Below, one piece after another: positions 1-10,279 of a stretch of 64,000 nucleotides of DNA. The notes below the pieces were generated by a model. That model did no database searches. It worked only from the letters and a program-made list of their open reading frames with translations, and was not told the origin of the DNA. Position numbers and translations under genes: made by a program. Every line of letters starts with the position of its first letter. Position 1 is the first letter of the stretch. This DNA is from Chytridium lagenaria (lineage: Eukaryota > Chytridiomycota > Chytridiomycetes > Chytridiales > Chytridiaceae): NCBI GenBank assembly GCA_025449115.1, contig JAHLKC010000009.1:1-64000 (forward strand), read 5' to 3'.

Positions 1-1060
1 TTGGAGGGCTCATAGACTATATTTTATTCAATAAATCATCTTTCTTTTATACAGGCTCTCTAATCTCATTCTCTCGCGGATTTTCAGGTTCGGGTTAGAT
101 ACCCTGTGGGTTCTCGGGTTCGGGTTGGAATCTCATTCTCTACGGATTTTCAGGTTGGGGTTTGCAGATTTTCAGGTTCGGGTTGCAGATTTTCAGATTC
201 GGGTGGTCTAATCTTACTATCTATGGATTTTCAGGGTTTGGCGGCAAAACAAGCCATATATAGAGTCTAAACTAAACAATGGAAATCAAAATAAATCTAA
301 CCAATCAGAATTCATTATTTTCAAAGAAATTGGAAAAATAATAAATTTTTTCTCAATGTTAGGATTTCACATAAGCAGCCACACTTCCCCCTCTTTTTTG
401 TTGATTTTCACTTTTCACTACAACAGCCAAAAGGATGCCACCCCATAATTGCGGTTGCCTCCCAATCTGTTGCCCGTCCCATCTCATGCTGTTGCCTAAC
501 ACTTTCCCTCGACCCCTCCATCAACACTCTTTGTAGCAGACACAAGCACCAACCATTGTTTCTTCCCCGTATTCCACCCTATCTAACCTCTACCCTCTAC
601 TCATTGATATCCCTAAAACACCTATGCACTCTCTGGATGGATCTTGATGGTGATTATCCATTGAGACCAGGACACATGATGGATATGATGGGTTGATGAG
701 GATCAGGAGGAGGTAATTAGGTATGATGAATGGATGTTGAGGATGCTAATGGCGATCACCCTTATATTTTTCCAATGCGCTCAGTTTATTGCACTTCTCT
801 TATGTTCTTTCTCTTATGTTCTTTCATACCATCTCACTTATCACCCGTACCATCTATATCATTAATCTTCCCCTCCCTCCCCGTCCTTAACACTTTTCTT
901 CCCTGATCCCTTTAACTATTTATGCTCTTTACTGTTTCCGCTGGACTTCTTCACACCCTTCCAGCATTTTGGTGGGTAGTTTCCAACATTTCCTTTACTT
1001 TACACAACAAACTATCATGCTTTTTGAGGGGTTCAATTCCTCTCACTTGCTTTTTCTACA
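1..1060. other. intergenic, no gene recognised
   Basis: No convincing reading frame. Between about 80 and 240 there are several degenerate copies of a short motif built on gattttcaggttcgggt, a small degenerate repeat. The remainder is AT-rich or pyrimidine-rich sequence with no recognisable protein similarity. Confidence 0.5.
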
Positions 1061-1109
1061 CTTCACCCCAGCGCTTTATGGGTTAGTTGTCTGCTGTGGT
1101 CGCATTTAA

Positions 1110-1500
1110 TTGGTGATTTATTTATTAATTGATTTGGGACGGGTGGTCCCAATTTAGTTAGTGATTTTTTCATTAATTGATTTGGGACCAGTGGTCCCAA
1201 TTTAATTAGTGATTTTATCATTAATTGATTTGGGACCAGTGGTCCCAATTTAATTAGTGTTTTTTTCATTAATTGATTTGGGACCAGTGGTCCCAATTTA
1301 ATTAGTGATTTTTTCATTAATTGATTTGGGACCGGTGGGTCCCAATTTAATTAGTGATTTTTTCATTAATTGATTTGGGACCACTGTCCCAATTTAATTA
1401 GTGATTTTTTCATTAATTGATTTGGGACCACTGGTCCCAATTTAAATACTGATTTTTTCATTAATTGATTTGGGACCAGTGGTCCCATTTCAATTAGTCA
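1110..1500. repeat. 48-bp tandem repeat with palindromic core
   Basis: About eight consecutive units of 48 bp. Each contains a near-perfect palindrome, GGGACCAGTGGTCCC or a close variant, flanked by AT-rich spacer (aatttaattagtgattttttcattaattgattt). Centre variants include AGT, ACT and CGGT. The single open frame across the array is a by-product of the repeat length being divisible by three and is not called as a gene. Confidence 0.85.
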
Positions 1501-2170
1501 ACTTTCTATTAATTGTTTTAAGGCCAGCATTCCCATCCTACTCCTCGGCGGCACCCTACCTTACTCTCTCCCTTCCCATCACCAAAACTCCTTTACTGCT
1601 TTCATCTCCTACTCCCTTCCCGTCACCCTTTTCCTCCCTTCCCATCATGACGACTACTTCACCACTCTTATGAGAGCAGGAAGAGGTTTAAGCCCTCTAC
1701 TGTTCAGTTCCTGTCGTCTGCGGCATGACCACCTTCTCAATCCTGTTTAAGTTATTGCTTCAGTAGGGGTTCGAACCCCCTATGCGGCATTATACCTCTA
1801 TGAAAAAAGGTGTTGGCGTGATGTTAGTGACCAATAAAAGCATTTGTAGAGAAAGATAGTTTAATATATGAAGATGATATTATTTATGTTTAAATTGTTT
1901 ACTCTATAGATAAATGGCATAACCCTCCAACCATAATGCCCGTATAAATGGCATAACCCTCCAACCATAATGCCGTATAACCATTAGATCTTGCCGCAGG
2001 ACGGCGACAAGTCTACTAATTATTACTTAAGAAAATTTGAAACTTCCGACGCTTGTACGTCGCTCAATTTTGACAATTTGATTGAGGGTTAAACCGGGTT
2101 TCGAGATCGTAGCAACAAGGGCTACATTTCATATTAAGTCAAGTCACACAAAAAAATCGATAACCCTGTG
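1500..2170. other. intergenic with a short 2-copy direct repeat
   Basis: No gene recognised. A ~37-bp unit (ataaatggcataaccctccaa...) occurs twice in tandem at about 1911-1985. Near 1770-1795 there is a perfect GGGGTTCGAACCCC palindrome resembling a tRNA T-arm, but no matching acceptor stem or D-arm was found. Confidence 0.5.
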
Positions 2171-2174
2171 GGGA

Positions 2175-3575
2175 CCCCCATGTACCTTAAAGGATTGAAT
2201 GGATGGGGATGGCGCGCTTCTTTATCTATTTTTCTTTACCGCATGTTTATTCGCCCTTTAGTAGAGTACGGCCTTGCCCTCCGCCCCCTTACCCCTACTG
2301 AACTTGGTCCCATTGAGGCCGCACCAGACCAACGCTCTTCGCTCCCTTTTCTCTGTTTCTCGTTTCACTAGTACTGCTGCTCTCCACCTTCTTTACCAAC
2401 CTTGTACCTATGTCCTCGCGCACTCACACCTTGAACGCTGCTTTTCTTTATTCGCCTTCATCAACTTAATGACTCTAATAACCTTTCAGCCCGCATTTAC
2501 CGCGAATCTCTCCAATCTCCTTCCATAGCTCCCTCGTTCTTCGCTCTATACGTCCCACTGATCGTCACCGTAACCCTCTATGGCTCTTGTTTCTCCCTAT
2601 TTTACAAACTTACTTTTTAATCCTCTCATATTATTCCTATTAATCAGTCGCCGGTCTCCCCCCTCGTCTCTCCGCACGTCTGCCCGCTGAGTTTTTCAAG
2701 GAAGCCCACCGCACCTCCCTCACCAACCTCCGCGTCTCAGGGTCCCGTGTTGCTCTCACACTACCAGTGCTTCCCAGGGGTCGTCGTCATCCTCTCATCG
2801 CGTCGGATGCCCTACTTCATCGCTATCAATTCGCGCCTCTGATCACATGGACTCTCCTAAGCGTTGCATACCACCAACCATGCATCCTCTGCGACGGCGA
2901 GACCCCTGGAACGCGTCAACACGTCGTCTCTTGCACCGGTGGTGATATCTTGATCTCCGCCGCCTTCCCTGAGGTTCCCCATTCCCTTCCTAATGCGTAT
3001 GGTTCCACCGTCTAGACGCTCTCATCGCCACTCTGAAATTCACGCCCAAATGCTACGCGACGGGACCTCTCACGCGTCAGATTCGTCTCTGTATTGAGGC
3101 TATAGAGCGCATAAGGTGGTGCTGTTTTGGGACAGCACCCTTTTGGGAGAACATACGACGAGACGACGTGCTACAGGCATTCTTACTGAAGCTGGACACA
3201 ACCGACCCCTCCACCCTAGGAGATACAACTCACGCGTGCGGCGATCGAGGAGACTTGGGTTCTGGCGCCTGAAGAGCCTCTCTAGGCTTCTAACTTCTTT
3301 TCCTTCCTTTCTATTCCTCTCAATTTCTTGTTTCTTTTCACCGTCTCTACTCTTTCCCACTCGTTCTCTTTAACACGTTCTTTCTGTGGTTCTCTTTATG
3401 ATTTCTTGTTTCCCATGTATTCGCTCTCTTGGAGGTGTGATTGCGGCGCGTTGTTCCTCTCTTCATTTCACTTTATGCTTTTTGTATGTTTTCATGTACT
3501 TTTCCTGTATTTTTGCACTATCATGCCCATCTTAGGCCCCGCAAGGGGAACGGATCAGGGATAATACATTTTGTC
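2175..3575 (+). mobile_element. non-LTR retrotransposon copy A, 3' fragment
   Basis: A 5'-truncated, decayed copy of the same LINE family found at 5.2-14.2 kb. It begins within the region downstream of the RT palm (GWGWRASLSI..., matching AWGWRAPLSI... in the long copy). It retains the C-terminal Cys-Cys-His-Cys knuckle (HQPCILCDGETPGTRQHVVSC, about 2871-2935), and ends near 3570 with a diverged version of the family's 3' end (ggataatacattttgt). Reading frame is broken many times. Same strand as the other two copies. Confidence 0.75.
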
Positions 3576-4600
3576 AAACTTAGGGTTAGGCGCTTTCTTT
3601 CGAAAATATATTTGCATACTTCTTTCATTCACTATACGCTTGTCAATTTTATTGTGGTTTATATACGAAAACTACCTAACCTTCTAACCACAGGCCTTAT
3701 AACATTTCATCCCGTTGCCTGCGCGAGACATTTCATTCAACTACGATTCTCGTCACGGTTGGAAAGTCACATCAGATAAGGGCTTTCGGCCAGCCGCAAA
3801 TGAACGGTTTCGGCATCTAGACAGTATTAAAGGTCAATCTGCACGACAAGCATGAATACACTTTTAGTACCAAATCTGATTTGGTGTTCCCGCCGTCAGC
3901 TTGCTCTATATTACCGGTGAATTTTGGGGAGGGAAGAATCTATGTGGAAGATGAGACGCCTTTTCTGTACGTGCCTCTAAAATTTCCTCCATCCTCCGTG
4001 CTCCTTCCATATATTGGTAAGTATAGAGTTCTTTTAATTCATTTATTCAATTGGCGTTTTAAATTTAAATGATGTTAGATTCAAAGGAAAAGGACAAGAT
4101 ATTTAAGAAAAAGGGATATGCGACAAAATCACAGAAGGATAAGACGTTTTGTCAAGAGAAGAAGGCCAAAAAGTTGGGAGGTCCTAGTAAGTTACATGTC
4201 TCCTTTTTTCTTTTCACTTATGCATCAGGCTAATCTTGTTGAAAGATGGTGAATGGAGAGAGACGCGCAAATGGCTCTTAGAAGAAAGGGCCAAAATGAG
4301 GTTAGCAGAGAAAGATAGAGGAAAATCTGCTTCCGTGCGATTACCTTGGAGTTTTAATCCTGAACTCGATCCTCCGAGCTAAAAAAATTTGAAAAGAAAG
4401 TTTTGGAGATCTCCTATGGGTGATGCGGTCCCCTCTCGAGGCAACCAGCGACGGCGTCAAAACTCTGAGCTGTGGACTTCCGTGACCTAGGCCTAAGACC
4501 AGTGGCTGCATTTGTCCAGAGCAACGGCGATACGATGAGTTTGGAGTCCTTACCGCAGGCAAAATTAGAATTGGAGCAAGAAAAGCGCATCACTGCAATC
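3576..4600 (+). other. possible exons of an unrecognised spliced gene
   Basis: Three short plus-strand segments look exon-like. About 3870-4017 encodes VFPPSACSILPVNFGEG... and ends at GTAAGT. About 4080-4188 encodes a Lys-rich segment (DSKEKDKIFKKKGYATKSQ) and ends at GTAAGTTA. About 4245-4381 encodes DGEWRETRKWLLEERAKMR... and stops. A further Glu/Ser-rich frame lies at 4605-4802. I recognise no family. It could be a small host gene or a captured fragment inside the transposon-rich region; splice boundaries are guesses. Confidence 0.25.
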
Positions 4601-4604
4601 AGAG

Positions 4605-4802
4605 ATGGATGCTTACCTAAATCATGATGAAGAGGTCACCGCCGCAATGGAAAAAGTCAATTCTTCTCGAGATGGTCTAATTAATTCTTTGGAAAGCGGC
4701 AATGCTGAAGCGTTTGAGCAAAGCTTGGAGGAATTTCGAAAACATTCCTCGGCCGTCGCTACGCACAAGGAGGATTATAAAATTGACAATTCTATAGGCT
4801 AA
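4605..4802 (+). CDS. unrecognised acidic 65-residue frame
   Basis: A short frame starting MDAYLNHDEEVTAAMEK and ending at a TAG-like stop near 4802. It is acidic and helix-prone, and could be the 3' exon of the exon group just upstream (3870-4381). No family recognised. Its last codons run into the first copy of the 4783-5040 repeat, so it may be spurious or may have been truncated by that repeat. Confidence 0.2.
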   Translation: MDAYLNHDEEVTAAMEKVNSSRDGLINSLESGNAEAFEQSLEEFRKHSSAVATHKEDYKIDNSIG

Positions 4803-5040
4803 AGTATGAGGCCGTACGCAGTGGTATTTCCTAACCATAAATTATTTCATGAAAAGTAGTCATCTTTCCGGAATTGACAATTCTATAGTTCAAAGTTTAA
4901 AGCTGTATACGGTGGTATACCGTTTATGAATTCGTTGACAATTTGCATTTGATACGATTTGACAAATTTTAGGTACTAAGTTTCAAGCCGTATACGGTGG
5001 CCTGGGGCTCAAAAAATCCATTGACAATTTGTATTAAAGC
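4783..5040. repeat. three degenerate ~90-bp direct repeats
   Basis: Three imperfect copies, starting near 4783, 4873 and 4950, share attgacaattctatag / taaagtttgaagccgtatacggtgg. The core GTATACGGTGGTATAC is itself partly symmetrical. Function unknown. The block lies just upstream of the truncated 5' edge of LINE copy B. Confidence 0.55.
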
Positions 5041-5221
5041 TATAATTTTCACAACAGCATGGTATACACAGGTATACTGCGGTCAAAAACAACTACTCGA
5101 ACATCATTTTACAAGGAAAATCTCCCGTCATACCATGGTACACGTTTGTATGCGAACGTATATGATCTGAAATTCGACGAAATTTTATTACTAGTCGTCG
5201 GTTTTGTACTATGGGATATAA

Positions 5222-8200
5222 CCCGCAGGCGAGGGGAGTAGCGACGGGGAGAACGGACATAGGGGGGTGCTGTGGATGGCACCAAAGGCGGATAGGCGGG
5301 TGCAGGCTCAGGTTGTGGGCAGGATTTGGGAGGAAGGTGGGCTGCTGTTAAGGTGGGCTGTGATCCTGGTAGTGGCATACTTGCCTCCTATGGTGGAGGA
5401 TTTAGCGGCGGCCAGGCGGATGTTAGAGGAGTTTGACACTTTTAGGGAGGGGATTACTCAGCAAGTACCTGGGACACCGGTGGTAATAGTGGGGACTTCA
5501 CGCGCGGATGGGAGTACGAACGGGGTGATGGAGGTGTGTGTGCGGACCGGTACGTAGGGAGTGGATGACAGGGTGGCTTGATAATGAGGAGTGGCATCGC
5601 GTAGAACCTACGCAGGGAAATGGACTACACACAGCAGGACGGGAAGGGGATTACAGACTTTGTCATGGTCAACCTGGCGGCTGTGGCTCTAGGACCAGAA
5701 CTGGTGGTTCATGAAGAGATGACGCTGGGCAGCGACCACTCTTCTGGTTTTTCACGGTTAACGTTCCCACCGGCTGCTTCAAAGCCCCGTTCTCACGTAT
5801 TGATGTTCGGAGTTAGTGGAACGCGGTAAGACCCCTATCGCGAGGCACTTGAAAGTAATAAAGCAGTGGTTACGCATCGGCTGGCAGAGCTAATGACAGA
5901 GGCAGTAGCTGGACGATTACGTGGCAATGTTTTACATGGGAGCAACGCGGGCAGGTTGTCAATGAGGCTTCACACTGGTCACCGAGTGGATACTTGCAGC
6001 AGCAGAAGAGGCTGGCGGTCGATTCCAATTTAAGGGGGGGTCACCTCGTGAGAAGGTGGATACCCTCATCTTACCGCTCTCAAAGAATACGCTGCTGAAG
6101 CCGGCGTAATTTCTGGTTGCAGACCCTGCCGACAAACGTCTTATGTGGGATTCTCTTGGTTGACGCCAACAAGATTCCGCGCTGCAGTCCGTCGCATCGC
6201 ACCCGTAGCTTCAGGAAGTACGCTGACGTCCTCAACAGGACCAGCAGACAGCTACCAAGATCATCTCATGCCAAAACTCCCGTAGAAGTGTCCCATTGCG
6301 CCCTCGAGTATGCCACACACTTTTCGTCAACGTTCGGCCATGCACCCACAGGCACAAAGATAGCTGATGCACAGTTCCTCGCGGATACCGACCCACGCAG
6401 CTCGTTGCCCTGGGGATTTGCCAGCTGGCTCACTGAGGAAACGGTTACTACAGTTCTCTCTCGCCTTGCCCAGGGAAGGCTACAGGAGCCGACGGCGTTT
6501 TTGCTGAATGGCTCTCCTAGATATTGAGACGGTGGTGATCTATCCTGGACCTCTTTAAGCTATCACGGCCTATATGTGTGTGCGGATTCTTGGTGTCTGG
6601 CCAATGTTGCCCTGGTGTTTAAAAACAAAGCAGCAACCTTGATATTGCCAACTACACCCATCTCACTCATCTTGATTTGCGGAAGGCCTTCGAGGCGGTC
6701 TTTAGACCCGAAGTGGAAGTAGGATCATTCCGGTTTTAGATATTGCGCAAGGAGGATTTCGTTCGTACAGATCTTGTATGGAACAGATCTTCAACTTACA
6801 CGAGATTCTTACCCGGTTCCGGCGGTGAAGGCTCTATATCTGGATATCAAGGCCGCCTACGATACTGTTGATTGTTGGCTCCTCTGGTCTCCTTTGTGGA
6901 GTTTCCGCCGGGTGGTCTGCCTCCACAGATGGTCGAAGAGACTCGATATTTTGTTGTTCCGTTACTTAGACGCCTGTTTGATTTTAATTTTGCCACTCTC
7001 CTAGTCCACGGTTGCTCCTCCTCTCTTATTCCTGTTCTCCGAGGCCTACTCCAAGGGACTGTTTTGGCCCCGCTTCTTTTAACTTCTATATTAATTCCTC
7101 CTGTTGGTCTCCGCTCTTTAGTTGGTGCTCCTTTTTTCGTTTTGGTGGTTCTTGTCTTAATTCGTTATTATTCGCTGACAATACAGTTATCTTTAGTTCT
7201 TCTTTCGATGGTCTCCAATTTCTTTCTCACTTTTGTTTTTCATGGGGTGTTTTGTATGGGATCATGTTTGCACCGACAAAGTCGGTCTTGGTATGTGAGG
7301 GGAAGGACAGGTACGCTGGGGATACCGTTCTCCACGCGTCAGAGTCTGCTAAGTACCTGGGGGTGATTATGCGGCACGACGGTTCTCAGCGGTGGACTCT
7401 CTTCACCCCGCGTTACAGGGGAAGCGGGTTCTCAGTTATCTTCGGACTCAGGGCATGAATGCGTGAGGATGGCGACCGTCGTTGCAATTAACATGTACAA
7501 GACTTTGGCGCTCATCCCTAGAATATGGACTGGCCTTCGACTGTTCACGCCTGCAAGATCTTGCCTCTTCAACGGGTCCAGAACGCGGGGCTACGTATGA
7601 TGTTTAGCGTGGCTTCAACAACTAGTATGGCCTCACTCCACTCCTTACCAACCTCCCTACCATGGCTGCAAGAAATTATCTTCTCACGCAGGATTCTTTT
7701 TCGCCTTCATCAGTCCACTGACGCTCTAACCTAGCTGTCCGTATTTATCAAGAATCCCTCACTGGTGGGCGTCGACCTTGTCCCTTGTCTTTCCTCTATC
7801 CTCAGCCGTGCCCCTAATCCACTGTGGCATACTCTCCGTCCTATTCTCCATCCACTTCTCCTCCATCCACTGGTTTTCCTGCCGACGAATTCTCCGTAAC
7901 AGCTCTCCGCAATCCCCCAACTGCATTCCGCCCGCACACTCGACGCCTTCCACACCACATCCCAGACCGCCCTTCGAGCCACCTCCACTGCTAGAACCGC
8001 ACGTATTTACCCATTCTCCGCCGGCCGCATCCATCCGCTCCTACAATCCGGCACCTTACTCCAACGATCTCAATACCGTGCCTTAGTCCTCTGGCTCCTC
8101 GGACGCGTGGCTTACCACCAGCCGTGTGCCAATTGTGAGGGGGAATCCCCCTGCTCTCGTGCACATGCAGTGGGGTGCGCTGGCGTCGACGGCTTACTGT

Positions 8201-8725
8201 TTGGCCTGTTTCCGGCGGCGGCCGATTCTAATGAAGGCCTGGGCAAGACGTTATTGGACACAGCTATTGCATCATTACGCTACGAAATTGCCGTGGAAGG
8301 GATGCGGTCACGAGAAGGCAGATCCGTCTCTGCGTCGAGGGCGTCGAACCTATACGTTGGGCTTGTGGAGGACAGCAGCCGCTCTGGGACATATGTGATA
8401 ATGGAGTCGAAGAAGAAGTCGCGCAGCTATTGTAGAGGCGGGTCAAGCGCGTCCGATTTCACCTAGGACGCGTCGATTGCTTAGAAGAATTATGTTGGGG
8501 ACATTTGTGGAGCCGCCTTGGGCCCACTTTAGATGCATGATTGCTTGTTTTCTTTCCCCTGTACGCTCTTTGCTTCTTCTTCTATTCTTGCACTTGATGG
8601 GTTTTGACTTTTTCTCGCATGTTTTGGCCCAATGTTCCAATCTTAAATCTATATACTACGAATGCCTACCTTAGTCCAATAGGACGGGCAGGATAATAAA
8701 TTTTGTGACCATTATTATTATGATT
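5222..8725 (+). mobile_element. non-LTR retrotransposon copy B, 5'-truncated
   Basis: Begins abruptly inside the endonuclease region: ggcgaggggagtagcgacgg aligns with about 10500 of copy C. It runs through endonuclease, reverse transcriptase and C-terminal zinc knuckle to the shared 3' end (cctaccttagtccaataggacgggcaggataataaattttgt, about 8667-8705) followed by a few ATT units. 5' truncation with an intact 3' end is the normal product of target-primed reverse transcription. The coding region is interrupted by many stops and frame changes, so the copy is dead. Confidence 0.85.
5260..8466 (+). pseudogene. decayed LINE ORF2 (endonuclease-RT), copy B
   Basis: In order: endonuclease fragments with VVAYLPPMVEDLAAARRMLEEF (5360-5440) and ITDFVMVNLAAVALG...LGSDHS (5650-5745); RT motif KALYLDIKAAYDTVD (6826-6875); a decayed finger/palm region; LLFADNTVIF (about 7165-7195), in which the second catalytic Asp of the FADD box is Asn; KYLGVIMRHDG (about 7350-7382); and the C-terminal knuckle HQPCANCEGESPCSRAHAVGC (8116-8178). 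Frame shifts and the FADN substitution show that it is non-functional. Sequence divergence from copy C is substantial, so the two insertions are not recent duplicates. Confidence 0.8.
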
Positions 8726-8986
8726 GAAAATTTGACCAGCCTCCAGCAACGTCCATCATACACACACACTGCCACCTACACCAGACGATCCAGTAATCCA
8801 ACACCACATTGCCAGATCCTCGGTGGCAACAGTACCAGGACTCGAAGGGATCACCTGGTCCAATCTTGACAAGAGTCGATTACGCTGCTCAGTTGTAAAC
8901 AAGCACCTGCTAAGTGGAACTTCTATAGGGCTGGTGATCTTACCTCCGCTGGTGTCCGCCGTGCATCTGTCCAGTGCAAAGGAACT

Positions 8987-10118
8987 TTGTTGCACCCCTG
9001 TAGTATCTCGACCCGTTTCGTTAAGCTTCTGGAAAACCAGTCGGATTCTGACTACAAGGACATAGGGGATCAGCTGAATACCGCACACTCTCACCTACCT
9101 ATCTTGTCTCGGGACGAACGCTCTATTCGCCATATAACTGCTGGTACACCAGGTCGGCCTCGCTCTACCCCAGCAACCCCTCGCCCTCTTGCTCCTCAAC
9201 CATCCGCCCGCTCATCCCTCTCATCCAACCCGCTTCAACGAAGAAAACCTCCGTCAAACTCACACCATATCCTATATTCGACCGCCCACGTAACACAGTG
9301 ACTCAGATTACTACCAACACTCCCATCCCACCCTCACTATTGACGACGTCATGTCCACTGAAGCTGTCCTTGTGAACCTTGTGGAGCAAGTTAAAACCTT
9401 GACAGAAACCATCCAAAGACTTGAAGCCAACCTCGCAGCCAAGGACAAGGAAATCGCCCTGCTCCGGTCCTCACATGCTCCCAAAGCTCAGGAAGACGGC
9501 GAGATAATCCCCACTACGCAGGATGCCCGCAAAATATTGATCCTTGAAGTTATCGCCGCCCTCAAGGACTCCGGCATGCTCCCGTCCAGCCGTCGCCGAG
9601 CAGACCCCAACACTCCTCCTGCCCCAGGCCTACGTTTCCTCAGACCGCTGAGAGAAGCATTGGCCCAGCTAGCTATGCCAGCGCCGTCCGCTCCATTTCC
9701 CGCCGCACCGCAACCGCTGACGACGCTTGTCGGGTTGTTTTCCGTAGTACGTTCCCCCGCAGCTCCGTTGAACGGATTGACAACGTGTATTTTAAAGGTA
9801 ACGCTGGGGGACCGAGCCTGAAAAGCCAGAGATATGTAGTGATCAGGGAAGCGCTTCGAGCTATAGGTGTTACATCGGGAATCCTGGACATGAGCTTTAT
9901 CGGCGGATCAGTTGTACACCTACTTGTTGACTCGGCGCACACGAACACCATCATTGCAGCGCTGAGGAGAAAGGGTGTTCTCCTCCCAGACTTCAACCCA
10001 TTGGCCGTTCCTGCTCACCTGGTTCAAGGGCAAGCTGACACAAGCCGCCTGGAAGGTGATGCTCGCAAGCATTGTGCCGATCGCTTGCATTCTCCTCCGT
10101 CGTTCTGGTCCAGTTAAG
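8987..10118 (+). pseudogene. LINE ORF1-like coding region, copy C
   Basis: Two parts are visible. At 8987-9301 a Ser/Pro-rich stretch (SKPLQ-type low complexity at its end) follows a short charged segment. From 9351 an ATG opens a clear coiled coil (MSTEAVLVNLVEQVKTLTET, heptad Leu/Val spacing to about residue 40), then a Pro-rich linker. After a frame change near 9780 comes a folded-looking segment with IREALRAIGVTSGILDMSFI and a hydrophobic HLLVDSAHTNTIIAALR (about 9840-9965). A coiled coil followed by a compact domain is typical of LINE ORF1 nucleic-acid chaperones. No CCHC zinc knuckles were found here. Confidence 0.6.
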
Positions 10119-10279
10119 AAAGATGCAGTTCTGCGGGACTTCCCAGAGGATGTGGTCCGTGATGCCGTGTTGAAAGCTGGACAGCAACGTTTGACGCGGA
10201 AGAGGCTGTTTTTGGATTGAATAGTAACAAGCGAACGCCAGAGGCAGCCGGGTTGGACAATACCATGGCTGAATGTTAG

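Noticed and set aside
1063..1317. Open minus-strand frame of repeated IKLGPLVPNQLM units
   Set aside because: It is a translation of the 48-bp tandem repeat, whose period is a multiple of three; composition and position give no sign of a gene.
1690..1800. Possible tRNA gene around GGGGTTCGAACCCC
   Set aside because: Only a T-arm-like palindrome is present; no acceptor-stem partner, D-arm or anticodon stem could be paired on either strand.
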